Shown: positions 19,468-31,035 of the stretch, piece by piece
How the letters are laid out: each line of letters begins with the position of its first letter
How positions within the stretch are numbered: the stretch's first letter is position 1
DNA from: Gambelia wislizenii
Lineage: Eukaryota > Chordata > Lepidosauria > Squamata > Crotaphytidae
Length of the DNA stretch: 64,000 bases
Assembly (NCBI GenBank): GCA_030847615.1
Contig: JAUMIR010000003.1
Coordinates: 341,944,256 to 342,008,255, forward strand
Direction: 5' to 3'
The notes under the pieces: model-generated
Databases searched by the model: none
Seen by the model: the letters and a program-made list of their open reading frames with translations, nothing else
What the model was told of the DNA's origin: nothing
Program-made: the position numbers and the translations under genes

Positions 19468-20148
19468 GGACTTTATCAGATGGGGCTGTAATAATCGAAT
19501 TATGATGAGACATTAGTGGGAATGGGTTCCTACTATTGCACAATGTCATCCTGAACCCCTGCCCAGTCCATGCTCCAACCACTAATAAGACAGCCCTTTT
19601 AACTGACAGGTTAACCCGTCAATAGATCTTCAATATTGCTTTTTTCGTGTTGTTGAAGGAGTGCAAAACCATGTCCTGCTGTCATTGTGGTCCTCTTTCC
19701 CCCATCCCTGTCCCCTGTGAGAAAACCTCTGGGGGGAGAACATGAAGATGATCAACAGGATGCTCTTTTTATGAACTGTCTCATTTTGCTGGCAAATGTT
19801 TATGTTTGTTTCAGTGCTTGTCTGTGTATTTCATTTGCTTTTTAAAATGTTTTTGGTATTTTTACATGAACTTGCATCTTTGTGTGAGAACCACTGAGAT
19901 TACACCCCGGCTAAGACAGAAGGAAGTGGACATTTCCCTTAAAGGAGCATGCGTGGGCCAGTACAAAGAGTTAATACAGTGTAATTAGAAGGCAATGTGA
20001 AGACAAGTGCTACTGTACTGGGACCTTTAATCCTGTTCTTAAAATGCTAGTGGTGTTTGTTTGATAATTTCAGTTCTAATGCCACAATGTTTCTGCTTCC
20101 CTTATTCGAGGAATTACAGCATTTTAAGACAGTAGTCTGATAAAGTCC
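19468..20148. mobile_element. Terminal motif family 1 MITE, 681 bp
   Basis: Ends GGACTTTATCAGATGG and (other strand) GGACTTTATCAGACTAC, with TAA on the left (19465-19467) and TAT on the right (20149-20151). The inner part near 19765-19880 (TTATGAACTGTCTC...TTTCAGTGCTTGTCTGTG) is the reverse of the inner block in the copy at 58.26-58.84 kb. Confidence 0.72.
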
Positions 20149-20617
20149 TATGTGATCACAGGAGGCACGATTGTGGTGGGGCAGGATAGGCAAAAGCTAT
20201 CTCTGTTAGGAGAGAAAGCAGCCCTACTGCTTACAACCTGCTTGGAAGCTGGCAGGGGAGCTTCCTCTCCTTACAGAGATAGCTTTCTCTGCCATCTTTC
20301 AGTGCCACTACACTCTGCTCCACAAAGTGCCTTACACCATTGTAACAGGCAATTACTCTGACCTAAGTTACCAAGAGGATTCTGGTCTAATATCATTATT
20401 TCTATTTATTTACGAAGTATGATTAGCAAAAGATACAGTTAAGATTACAGGAGAGGGGGCTCAACAATGAGAAGTTCTGAGAGGAAACATGCATGGCATA
20501 ACAGTGAGGGCTTGGTAGGGCTGAAGTACGGCTAGCCACTTGAAAGCTATCTCAACAGTTCAATGTCTTCATTGGTTTATGGTGTGTTCCTGAGAATAGA
20601 TGGTATGTTTCTGAGGG
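20149..20617. other. Unassigned, no gene seen
   Basis: No element ends or coding frames recognised. Confidence 0.4.
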
Positions 20618-20725
20618 GGAATCCACATGACACAAATAATCCAGTTTGAAACTGGATTATTTGCATGGCTCCTTCCTATGGAATGCTGGGATTTGTAGTT
20701 TTACAAGGCCTTTAGCCTTCTCTGA
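20618..20725 (-). mobile_element. hAT-like repeat fragment
   Basis: Contains AATCCAGTTTGAAACTGGATTATT (an inverted repeat) and 'ggaatgctgggatttgtagtttt', the widespread reptile 'aaactacaaatcccagcattcc' repeat on -. A related + strand piece lies at 28.04-28.24 kb. Confidence 0.45.
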
Positions 20726-22277
20726 TAATATGCCAATATGATTAAAATTTGTATGTTAAAGGATCACAATGCATGGTTTAAACCCTTTTTCTTTTTATTG
20801 AAGCTATTTCTGATGTCTCCTGAAGTTCATCAGAACAACTGCTCTGAATTTTCAAACCACAATGTGATGATTTAAATAAATAACAATGGGTTGCTAAAGC
20901 TCAGCTTCTGAAATAGATATTTCTTGATTTGTTGTCCTGTTTCATATTGTTTCACATGGTTAGGAAGGGGATATGGCTGGTAAACACTCCCAAACAGCTG
21001 TTCCTGGGCACCCAGAGGTGTTGAACTACAACAAGCATGGCAGGATGATGGAGCTTGTATTCCAACCCATTGGAAGGACAACTTCTCAGACCCAAAGTGT
21101 CTCTCATTTGCTTGGGGAAACTTTGCATCCTGTTCTGCCTACAAACATGGAACGGAACAAAGAAAATGAAGCTACAATAATCAGTTCTCTCTCAAAGCAG
21201 ACGCCAACTTGGTTTTGAATGGAGAGCAGCTTGTTTTCCTCTCCTCCTCCCCTAATCCTGTCTTGTTTTACCAGATATACAGAATGCTTTACCTAAAGGA
21301 ATAAAACTGTTGAGAGACTCTCATGAAAAAAAGCCATTCCTCAGAGGCCATGTGACTGTGCAGAGCATTTGATTTGCTGGACAGGTAATCCAGAGGGTCA
21401 TACTTCAGCTATTAAGCGGCTTTAGCATAAACTCACATTTCAAGGGGCCTAACAAGAAGATAAAAAGTGCCATTTGTCTTTGGAGTACTGGCTGAACATT
21501 TGTTTCACTATACAGAGAAGATATGTATAATGATGTCTGCCGGTTCCCTTTTTGATGTGGAAGAATGCTTGTCTTTCTCTGAAGAGAGTCAATGACCCAG
21601 CTTTTCTTCATCTCTCTATTGGCACAATGTGGGCCATTCAGTTATGGAACATTCCTGCTCTTTCTGAGAGTTGGCTCAGCAGAACTCAGTTTCCACTGAG
21701 GTGTGGGATCAAAACTTGGGCTGTGCCTTTGTTCAGTTGCACCATGTCAGCAAGTTGGGATAACCAGCCTGTAGACCAAAAAGAATTCCAGATGAGAGGA
21801 CAGATCTTTTAGTTCAGAGAAGCAGCAACATTTTCACTTATGGCAGAGTTGGTGCCTGGGGATTATTGTGTCATTGTGTATATGTGTGAAGATGAGTATC
21901 ATTTACTCTTGTATCACTTGGTTGCAGAGTTTAGGGTAGGTAGGGTACCTAGACTGTGTTGTTCTCACAGTCTCTTTGCTTTTAATCTTCAAAATGTTAA
22001 CATTGATCTGAACCAAAAAAGAAGAAGAAGAAAAAAAAGGAAGACCCCCCCCCCGCAGGAATTATATTTAAACAAGATTAGCCATAAAATGCTTGGATTC
22101 ACATCATAAATATGAATAACAGGCCAGTGCACAATATCTTGCTGGTGCAATTTACAGAACAAATTAATGTTTAAAATCATGGTGTTAAAACTGTAAAATT
22201 CTATATGCAACATATTCACAGCATTCATTACAAAGAGACTTACTTTGGGTTAAACTGGTATATGAGTGGGCTCTAAT
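20726..22277. other. Unassigned; one small foldback near 20995-21070
   Basis: Near 20995-21070 'cccagaggtgttgaactacaacaagcatgg' resembles a degraded hAT-type foldback arm. The rest has no recognisable element; frames up to 89 codons lack motifs. Confidence 0.35.
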
Positions 22278-22280
22278 TTA

Positions 22281-22574
22281 GGAGATTTTCACACGGGGGA
22301 AATAACCCCCACGGAGATCGGGAGAGAAACGGGGCTGTTCCACTGCCAGTGCTCCGTTTTGCACTCCCCCTTCCTTCTCCTGATCTCCCTTCGTCTTCCC
22401 TCCGAAGAACTTTCGTTAGTAAAAAATATCGGGAAGAAAATGGAAGCAGGACAGAAGGAGGACGAAGGGAGATTGGGAGAAGGAAGGGGGCGTGCGAAAT
22501 GGAGCGCTGGCAGCAGAACAGCCCTGTTTCTCTCCAGATCTCTGCGGGAGTTATTTCCCTGTGTGAAAATCTCC
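22281..22574. mobile_element. Terminal motif family 1 foldback MITE, TTA duplication
   Basis: Ends GGAGATTTTCACACGGG and (other strand) GGAGATTTTCACACAGGG; TTA at 22278-22280 and 22575-22577. The whole 294 bp is an imperfect palindrome; matching arm blocks include GCTGTTCCACTGCCAG / CTGGCAGCAGAACAGC. Confidence 0.82.
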
Positions 22575-22577
22575 TTA

Positions 22578-23114
22578 GTGTTTGTTTAACTCCAATTCCA
22601 AATGAAGCCCTGTGGCATCAGAAAAGCCTTCTTTTGGGATTCCTAATTAGTCCTTTTTAAATAACAAGTAAAAATTACAATAGAATAAATGCTTGCTTAT
22701 GTGCATGTGTTTTTTTTTTATATTATTGTCTCAACTCTCCCTCTGTAATAGACCAGACACATAAAGGTGACTATTAGCAAAAAGCAGCATGTAAAATGCA
22801 TTCATATTGGGAAAATTACTTGCAAAATTTATATATTAGGCAAAATCCAAACAGGAAAATACATGGATTAGCAGAAATATGCATGAAAAAGCAGGCAAAT
22901 TGCACCTTGGGCCACATTCCATGAAAAATTACAGTTCTTCACTGTTTTTGCTACAATGGATTAACACAGCCACCCATCCTGCCTGAAATAAATTTTCAAG
23001 TGAATGTGAAAAAAACAATAATTGATGAGGAAATAGAATTTATTTATTTAAAATATTTATATCTCACCCTTTATCATGAACTCTCAGAATGGTATACAAA
23101 TACAATCCATTTAA
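22578..23114. other. Unassigned AT-rich sequence
   Basis: No gene. 'atttatttaaaatatttatatctcacc' near 23040 resembles a LINE 3' tail on -. Confidence 0.4.
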
Positions 23115-23403
23115 ACATTAATTTAATTTCATTTATTTCATTTGTATGCTGACTTTCTCCCAGAGTGGGGCTCAAGCTGGCTCACAAAGAGAATCAGTTA
23201 ATAAACCTTAACAATAGAATTTAAAAACAATTAAACCCCCTATATTAAACAGCATAAAATCATTTAAAAGACATACAAAAGTTAAAAAACAAATAAAACA
23301 TCCCAATAAGATGTTTCTCTGCTTATACATTAAAAGCCTGTTTAAGCAAGAAAGCCTTTGCTGACCGGCAAAAGGAAAGCAGGAAGGGGGCCAGTTTAGC
23401 CTC

Positions 23404-23913
23404 CTATGAAAGGGAGTTCCAGAGGATGGGAGCAACCACTGAGAAGGCTCTCGCTTGTGTCCTCACCAAATTAACATATGATGGTGGTGGACCTGAGAAA
23501 AAGCCTTTTCCTATAGGTCTTAAAACTCTGGCAGGTTCATATGGGGAGATACAATTTTTCAGATAGTCTGGACCTAAGCTATATATGGTTTTATTCATAA
23601 CTAGCACTGGAAATGAACCAATAGCCAGTGAAACTATTTTAACAAGGAAGTTATATGCTCCCTGCAACTGGTCCTGGGTCAGCATTCTTGCTGCAGCATT
23701 TTGGACCCGATGAAGTTTCTGAACAGTTTCCAAAGGCAGTCCCATGTAGAGTGTGTTACAGTAGTCCAAATAGGATGTATTCAAGGCATGTGTCACTGTA
23801 GCCAGATCTGATGTCTCAAGGAGTGGGTACAGCTGATGCACCAGTTTTAACTCTGCAAATGCACTCATGACCACTGCTGAAACCTGGGCATCTAGGCTCA
23901 GAGTTGAGTCCAG
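23404..23913 (-). pseudogene. L2-like ORF2 C-terminal region
   Basis: The frame reads LDSTLSLDAQVSAVV, YLDYCNTLYMGLP, KLHRVQNAAARML and then YEPARVLRP and APILWNSLS, the standard post-polymerase region of L2/CR1-group LINEs. Its open frame runs ten codons into the MITE that interrupts it. Parts downstream of RML are out of phase with family sequence in places. Confidence 0.82.
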
Positions 23914-24486
23914 GGATTTTATCAGACTAACCCCCATTAACATTCTTTTGCCAGTATATTTTGTGGTGTTTTTATGCCGGCAAAAGAAACCTCCCTACCA
24001 GACTTACCTTGAGCAGCATTAAAGAGTCAGCCTGAGCATAAATGAAGCACAAACGGAGCTCTGTTTACTTCTGGGTTCAAGATCACGGAGATTCTCACAA
24101 GAAGACACGAGCGCAGTAAATTAGAAAAATAAACAAAAATATAGACACAAAACGTACACACAAGCACAGACACACACTTTAAAACAAAAAAGTGAACTGG
24201 GGAGGTTCATAAAAAGAGTGTACAGTACCTGGTTTTCGTGATCTCATCCAGAAGTGTGCAGCCCATTAATGCTATATTCATGTGAGCACAATGGCGGACA
24301 GTTTCAAATGCTGTCAATGCTGGCAACAAAGTGCCATGGGAAATCTATTGATGGCTTGGACCATCAATAAAAAAGAACAGCTTTTGGACTTGACATGATC
24401 GTGAAAGGACGTCATATGATATGCTCACCCTTTTGTGTTAATTAGGCATCATTATGATGCCATATTTGCCACATCTGATAAAGTCC
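23914..24486. mobile_element. Terminal motif family 1 MITE inside the L2 LINE
   Basis: Ends GGATTTTATCAGAC and (other strand) GGACTTTATCAGATG; CAG is duplicated (23911-23913, 24487-24489). L2 sequence resumes directly on both sides. The inner block 24110-24245 (ACACAAGCACAGACACACACTTTAA, then 'tacctgg') matches other family 1 copies. Confidence 0.8.
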
Positions 24487-24689
24487 CAGGAGAACACTCA
24501 AGCAGTGAGCCTAAGATTTCAGGGGAGTGTGACCCTATCCAGCACAGACAGAATCCCTGTTTCCTGGCTTGCCTTTTGACTGACCAGAAACACCTCTGTC
24601 TTGTCTGGATTAAGTTTCAATTTGTTTACCCTCATAAATTAATTACTATCAACAGACAATGGTTCAGTCATAAGACAACTTCCTTGGAG

Positions 24690-25003
24690 AGACAGAGTTG
24701 GGTGTCATTAGCATGTTGGTGACCTTGAACCCCAAAACTCTGGAAGACCTCTCCCAGCAGTTTCATGTAGATGTTAAAGAGCAATGGGGACAAAATGGAA
24801 CCTTAAGGGACCCCACAGGCCAACGTCCATGGCATCAAACAGGAGTCCTCCAGCACCACCTTCTGAGTCCACCCCTCCAAGAAGGACTGGAACCACTGCA
24901 GAACAGTGCCTCCACGTTCCACCCCAGAGAGGCATTCCAGAAAGATACCATGCTCGATGGTATTGAAAACTGCCAAGAGGTCCAGCAGAACCAACAGGGA
25001 CAC
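24690..25003 (-). pseudogene. L2-like reverse transcriptase, motifs A-C remnant
   Basis: On - the frame reads LLVLLDLLAVFNTIEHGI, a decayed motif A in which the family has LDLSAAFDTIDH, so the catalytic Asp is changed to Asn. It continues VLQWFQSFLEG and CGVP (motif B start). After a frameshift the sequence near 24700-24725 reads HANDTQLCLS, a changed YADDTQLYLS. Both catalytic sites are therefore mutated and the enzyme is dead. Confidence 0.8.
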
Positions 25004-25030
25004 ACTCCCCCTGTCCAGTTTAAGACAATA

Positions 25031-26244
25031 TAGAAGTTAAAATGATAAAAATAATCTAAACAGACCAAAAGTTTTTTTTAAGTAAACAAACTGGCTAAAA
25101 GGTTAAAACAGTTTAAAACCATGCTTATTTGTATCTTGAAAAAATCAATTTGCCCCCAAAGACTTTAATAAAAAGCCAACTAGGTTTCCAGAATTAACCA
25201 AAAAAGACCGGAAAAAGAAGAAACCAAGAGGAACTGAAGTGGATGAATGCATTCATCTCTAGTAATCTGTGGTCTGAGATTATCATAGATGAAGAGCTAG
25301 ATAGCTCTGCTTCACTTGCTGCCTCTGTAGATTTAGAGGCACAGATGATAGGGATAGAACAGCACTGGATCAGGTACTACAACAGCAGTACAATTATATC
25401 AACTCAGGGGGCCCAGCTAGGCACAATATTTCTAAGATTAGACATACATTTATCTGCCTGCATCACCAGCATAACTGCTTGCCATATTGAAGTAGTATGA
25501 TAAAATGCCCCATTCTGAGCATTTATTGCCTGCTAAAATAAACCATGCAGATTAATCTTTGTTTTCTAAATTCTCCACGTCAGTGAATATCTCGTAACAC
25601 ACAACAGGATGTGGATACAACTTAAATTAGGAGATGCTGTCATTTCTGTAATTATAGGCTGCATAGCCAAAGAAAACAAGTGACAAATCAGCATGTGTGA
25701 GCTTCAGCAAAAGCAGAGAATAATGACGCAGAGGCAAAAACAAAGCCAAAAAACCCCTGTAACTTTTCAGGGTCATAGCTGGCAGAAAGTACCTAACCAT
25801 ATGTTTGTCTGGGACAGTGAAAGTGCAACTTATATAGATATTGTTGAATTGCAGCAACTGCTAGAAAGTTCAAATTGTTAGTGACAGTACCTTTCCCATA
25901 AGTAACACGCATGAATGCAAACACCATGCAGTTTGGTTTCACTATAGATTGAAATCAACAAAGAGCAGTGAAAAGGTTTTGCAATGTACCATGGAACATG
26001 GAAAAATGACTTTTAACATAAAACATGAATTGACAAAAAATGAAAAACATTGCATAGACGTTCATGAGGTTTGTGAACTCATATGCATGGCAGTGTTTCA
26101 ATAAGTCTAAATCGCAATTTGATATATTTTTACCATTAGCAGAATATATGAAATTTGGTTATTTCAGTCAAAGTGGAGGGGACATTTTATCTTGGCTCAG
26201 AGATTTGTGGCAGCTAGGTCTCACCTGGGCTGTAAGCCTATTTT
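25031..26244. other. Unassigned, no gene seen
   Basis: AT-rich; frames up to 85 codons without motifs. It may include the 5' remainder of the L2 element. Confidence 0.35.
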
Positions 26245-26639
26245 TTTAAAAAACCATTTTATTAAAATTCTGTGTACACTAAAAATTAAATACAGCTAAC
26301 AAAAACTAGGCATAATATACTACATTAAATCACAAACTAAAAGAAAAAAGAAACATAAAAGACAATACAAATTACTATTACCATGCCTTACACACCCTCC
26401 CTATAATATCTCATAATTCGGTAATATTCAGACACTTCACAGGGTCTAGTAGACTAGGGTGGACCAAAAGTGAGGTCAGATGGAGGTCACCAGGACCTAC
26501 AGAAGGTGTCATGGAAAACTACCAGCAGACACACCCAAGATAGGATTAAGTGAAGCCCCCAGTAAACACCATTATGGAGGTATGTGCTAATCCCTTCTTG
26601 GGCACCCTCAGTGATGAGTCATATCACAAACAAACAAGT

Positions 26640-27330
26640 GATCAAAACAATCATTATCCCCAGGAAATACACCCTTGCACCTTTCCTATTCTACAATATA
26701 GAGGTTGTCATAAACCTATCAATTCTAATCTCTTAGCCATTACCAGCCACCAGCAGTCACAGTTTCCTTTGTTTAATGGTGGGAAACCCATCTAAACTTT
26801 GTTCTAAGCCCAAACACTCTTCCAGGACATGAAATACAGTATAAATATTAGTGCCCAAACAATAACAAGGTGTGCGCCACTGTGACTACACCAAGACACT
26901 CTGTCAGTGTGACCCTGAATCGGAATCTAGTGCCACCTTCAGATTTGGGTGTGAGTTCTTTGCTTCTCTCTCTTCGGACTGGTAATTATTTCCAAAATCT
27001 ATTCCTCTAACCAACATTCTGCCTTAACCTCTCTGCTTTGCTTCTCTCTCTTCGGACTGGTAATCCAAAATCTATTCCTCTAACCAACATTCTCTTTGTC
27101 AGCTGTGTGTGGTTCTTGTGAGAGCGTTTTGTGTGTGAGAGTACCCTCCATGTTATTTTCCATTAAAAACCATTTATTTTACTTTTACTGGAGTTTTCTG
27201 CTGTGAGTACTTGTATACATAGGTGAAAAGATCTGGTATGTTACCCAACCTCTCGCAGCCATCCATTTGAGCTAATAATTCCCCTACCTAGTAATCAATC
27301 ATGGGTGGGCTCCCCATGGACACCCCCAAT
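26640..27330 (+). mobile_element. LTR-like repeat, copy A
   Basis: Shares an ordered series of blocks with 60.93-62.80 kb: 'tttcctttgttt', a TATAAATA box (26840), 'gtgcgccactgtgac', 'tgagttctttgct', 'acttgtatacataggtgaaaag' and 'tttgagctaat'. TATA then a downstream poly-A-type region ('ccattaaaaacc') is the order of an LTR. No TG...CA ends found. A 78-bp tandem duplication starts at 26961. Confidence 0.5.
26961..27095 (+). repeat. Tandem duplication, 78-bp period
   Basis: TGCTTCTCTCTCTTCGGACT starts at 26961 and again at 27039; the second copy lacks a few bases. It lies in the transcribed part of LTR-like copy A and is not seen in copy B. Confidence 0.9.
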
Positions 27331-27840
27331 TCAGGTAACATTACATTACAATACTACAACAATTTATACTAAAAAAAGAAAAATGAAAAAAAGATGACTT
27401 CCTATTATCTTTTCTATGATTATATAGTAAATCCTAACATTCTACTTCCCCTTTTGTGAACTAAAATGTTACACTTTATCTATAAAGCTCATATTAATTC
27501 ATATTAGCTCATATTAATAGTCAAAACCAATAATCATCTTCTCACTTTCTTTATTTCTCAAAAAGTAAATTAAGGGTTTCCAGTCCATCAAAAAGATACC
27601 AACAACATTTTCCTAATCAAAGTAGACAGTCATCCATCTCTGCTAACTCATCCACCTTTAAGAACCATTCTTCTTTAGTTGGTAATATGGTACTCTTCCA
27701 TTTCTGAGCATAAAGTCACCTGGTTGCCGTAATCATGTGTATATTGGAGTACTCTTCCATAGTTCCTTTCTAGTTGATCCACCATCAATCCTATTAACTG
27801 TAAGCCTATTAACTTCTGCCTGAACTGTGGGTAAGATACT

Positions 27841-28239
27841 CAGTACAACTCATTTTTAGAAAGTGCAGGCAGGATAAGATGACAAACAGCCAATTCTGCC
27901 AAGGAAAAGGATTTGGGCTAAAGTGTAGATGTATGGAGTTCACATTATGGGTCCAATATATGAGACTGTACAATCAATATCTTTATTGCTTATAAAATAC
28001 AGAAGGGATGTAGGTACACTACATGATTATAGCAGTTCAATACCAATTTAACTTACCTGGTATTGAAGGGACTTAGAATTTTGTAGTGCACTCCCCTGAA
28101 CTGTAGCATTAGAACTGCCTGGCAGAGAACTTTAAGTTTCTTGTGAAACTAGAAGACCCAGGATTTCATAGGATGGAATCATGACATTTAAAGTAGTATC
28201 AAAATGCTACAATTGTGCAATGTGGATAAACCCAAGTAA
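27841..28239. other. Mostly unassigned; hAT-like piece near 28040-28239
   Basis: The second half ('gacccaggatttcataggatggaatcatgacatttaaagtag') matches in wording the widespread reptile repeat also found at 20.6 kb. No gene. Confidence 0.4.
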
Positions 28240-28430
28240 ACCTTAAGTTATAAGTTTCAGACCTACAGAAACTTCACTCCATGCATCTGACGAAGTGGAC
28301 AGGAATCCATGAAAGCTTATGATAGAATATGATAGAAATGTTGTTTTCTTAGTCTCAAAGGTACTATAGGATTCCTTTATATCTCTTTAGGCTGCAACAG
28401 ATTAACATAGCTATGTTTTGGAATCATCTG
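28240..28430 (+). mobile_element. Retroelement tail with hammerhead-like core
   Basis: Reads ATGCATCTGACGAAGTGG, TCCATGAAAGCTTATGA, then 'ttagtctcaaaggtactatagg' and 'gctgcaacagattaacatagct'. This block is a widespread amniote repeat tail, probably of a Penelope-like or related retroelement. Positions 28283-28320 carry CTGACGA and GAAA boxes flanking a five-pair stem. Confidence 0.55.
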
Positions 28431-28674
28431 AAGGGACTGAATAAAGATGAACAGCAATATCCAGGCACAGACCCAGCTAAAGTGTCTGTATTTCTCAACT
28501 ATGCTGGCTTGGAGAATTCTGGAACCTGTTGAAAAAGTAACATTCCCATGTTACGGTAACATTTCATCATGCCTAGGCCCAGAAGCAGAGGAAAGGCCCT
28601 CTCTCCATCCCAACTGCCACAGCCCTGGCCTCCCTTGGCAGTATCTGCTGGACTGAATCCCCTTCCACACTATC

Positions 28675-28800
28675 ACCCCCTTTTCCTTTTATGCCATGTC
28701 TTAATTAGATTGTAAGCCTGAGGGCAGGTAACAGTTTTGTTGTTCTTCTGCTTGTAAAGTGCCACGTACAGTGGTGGTATAAATAAATGATAATAATGTT
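28675..28800 (+). mobile_element. LINE-type 3' tail, 'TTGTAAGCCTGAGGGCAG' family
   Basis: A second, diverged copy sits at 50335-50470 ('attgtacgcttgagggcaggggctatc'). Both end in A-rich tracts (AATAAATGATAATAATG here). Confidence 0.6.
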
Positions 28801-28902
28801 CAGAAGAGGAAACACTACCTGTGCCATCCCATGCGTGCAAGCAGGGATACATGGGACCTGTTATGTTTGTTGTTCTGAGAGGCAACCAAGAATAACAGTG
28901 GC

Positions 28903-29135
28903 TGGCATCCTGTTAGCCAGTTAGAGTGTTGTCAGATAGACTTATGAGACCATAACTGTTCTGTGTTCACATTTACAACTATGGCACTATTGTCATGACT
29001 GCAAATGCCTGCGACGCTGGTGAGCAGGGCACTGAAAGATGATGTATCCAGCTCATTACCACTAGTGAACTGTAGGGTGATTTCCTGCTTCTGCTCATCA
29101 CAATGTGGCTTGCTGGCAGGATGGGCTGGTAACAT
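28903..29135 (+). repeat. Dispersed repeat X, copy 1
   Basis: Shares GGCTGGCATCCTRTTAGYCAG, 'ttcacatttacaactatggcac', 'ctggtgagcagggcactgaaagatga' and 'cctgcttctg' with 57810-58085 in the same order and strand. Nature unknown. Confidence 0.65.
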
Positions 29136-29183
29136 TCATCACCCAGGGCCCTATTCATGATAACAACAGAACTCCTTCACTCA

Positions 29184-29481
29184 GGGACTTACCACACTCC
29201 GAAGTAAAGCGGCAGTGCAGCAGGAAGGTTCCATCGTCTGCGTTGCCTTACTGCATGACATCATTGTTCTCCTAGTGTTCTGCTGTTCCAGTCCCATGGC
29301 AGACCAAGGTAAAACTGTGTTTTTCTACTAATGGATTTTTCTGGTTAGCAAAAAGATGCAGTTTTACCTCAGTCTTCCATGGGACCAGAACAGAAGAATG
29401 ACGATGTTGTGCAGTAAGGCAGAATGGAAGATGGAACCTTCCTGCTGTAATGCCGCTTTACTTTAGAGTGCAGTAAGCTCC
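29184..29481. mobile_element. Foldback MITE, TCA duplication
   Basis: A 298-bp imperfect palindrome: GGAAGGTTCCATCGTCTGC on the left pairs with the GGAAGATGGAACCTTCC region on the right, and CAGTTTTACC pairs with GGTAAAACTG near the centre. Ends GGGACTTACCACACTC and (other strand) GGAGCTTACTGCACTC. TCA at 29181-29183 and 29482-29484. Ends are related to, but differ from, family 1. Confidence 0.8.
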
Positions 29482-29484
29482 TCA

Positions 29485-31035
29485 GTGTGGCTACTTGGCT
29501 TTTAAGGTGAGTTTTAGGCAATCATATTGGGAGATGGGTATAGCTACATGTCCCATGCAGGATCTCAGCCCATGGGTTTTTTTTTGTATGTGTGTTTGTG
29601 TGCATAAAGTGATATGTGCTTCCAGTTTTAATATAGAAAAATAAAAAGGGTTCTAGCAAACAGTCATTTGGGAAACACAGTCTTACATCCTTCCTCTTTC
29701 TTCATTAATTAGGAGTGTCATGTAAGCAACACAATTATCCTGCCCAGGTAACCAAGATTGTAGAAATGTTCTGGCTTCTGTTGCAAATCCCCAATGAGCA
29801 TGAATGCTGGACCCTATGGTTCTGGATGTGTTACTCTCCTCATTGTATGTGTGAATTTTCTCTGTGTAAGGCAGCCATTTATCTTCGAGGTGTGAAAACG
29901 TCAGGGATCACAACAGGGTTTGGTGCTAGAGTTTTCATTAGTTCAAAGGAAACGTTTGACTGTTTCTCATTGCTTCTTTGTATACACCCAGCATAATTAT
30001 TGTGACTAGAAAGGTATATTGCTCACTCTTTAAAGAGCTGCAAAAAAAGAGCTGAGGTTATTTGAGCTTAGCCTACAGGAGAACTCCTGTTACACAGTTT
30101 GAGGGAACAATAGAAGTCTGCACCTGAATAGGTTTCTGCCAAAGGTGATCTCACTCCACTGTAGATCTTGATTAAATCCATTAAGTAGGGAGAGATGGAT
30201 TTCTATACATCTCATTACAATTGCTTTATAGGTAATGCTCATGGGTGAAATAAGACGTTTTTTCATGCAAGAGACAGTAGGAAAATCACGTTAAGCCCCA
30301 GACTTGCTTTTGGATCCAGCCAATTCAGCAGGAAAGTTTTTTGGCGAGGACATCGGTAAAACTCTCATTATGGGAGTTTCCGTAAGTTTAAAGGAACTGT
30401 CTGAGAATTTGTGTATACTGTAAATCCCATTTTGCCTGCAGTGGTGAAGCACCAACATTTTTTAGTAAATCTAGCTTAAGTCATAAAGTTCTGTCTTGGA
30501 GCAATGAAATCAGAAAAGTATTGTACAAATGCAGAACATGAGCCACATCTTTGCATAATCCTGCTCCTCCCCCCCATTCTTAAAAGAGAAAGAGAAAGTT
30601 TTCCCCCTTTCACAGCTGCAAAGCACATATTGGTTGCATTTGTTATATTTGGAAAATACATCACAGGTTTGAGCTCAGATTTTGGAACAGGAGGAAAACG
30701 AAGGAGCCCACAATGACATGCAAAACCCTGACATCCTACCCATAGGCCTAAAGAGGATTAGCAGATAGTCCTAACTATTTAAACATAAATCATACAAGAA
30801 TTTATTCATAAACCATGCCCCTTCCATCATCAATAAAATAGCAGGATTTTTTTAACAGGATCAAATAAAATTGAGAGTTGGTAAAAGCCAACTGAAAAGA
30901 CATGAAAACTATACTCTGGGATTGATAGGTTTCTGGACTGTATGAATAAACATGACTTGATTATACTCTGGGAAAATAGAACTTCCCACACACACTGTTT
31001 AAAAGGCAATTTGGCACAGAGAGACTGCGATAGAA
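29485..31035. other. Unassigned, no gene seen
   Basis: Chance frames up to 93 codons (29715-29996), no domain recognised. No element ends found. Confidence 0.4.

Larger units (their letters stand above)
23115..25030 (-). mobile_element. L2-like LINE, split by a MITE
   Basis: Reverse transcriptase motifs lie on - at 24.7-25.0 kb and the C-terminal region at 23.4-23.9 kb. The 3' tail near 23115-23200 has 'GAGCCCCACTCTGGGAGAAAG' and AAATGAAATAAATG. A family 1 MITE occupies 23914-24486. Heavily mutated. Confidence 0.78.
26245..27840 (-). mobile_element. L1-like 3' UTR, with LTR-like sequence in the middle
   Basis: 26245-26445 and 27355-27830 on - resemble the A-rich, motif-poor 3' UTRs of squamate L1 elements, with poly(A)-like AAAAAATAGG at the 3' side (+ strand near 26243). 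The central part belongs to the LTR-like family described separately. No ORF. Placement by style rather than motif, so uncertain. Confidence 0.35.

Noticed and set aside
23404..23943. 179-codon frame as one intact protein
   Set aside because: Its first codons come from the inserted MITE and the rest is decayed L2.
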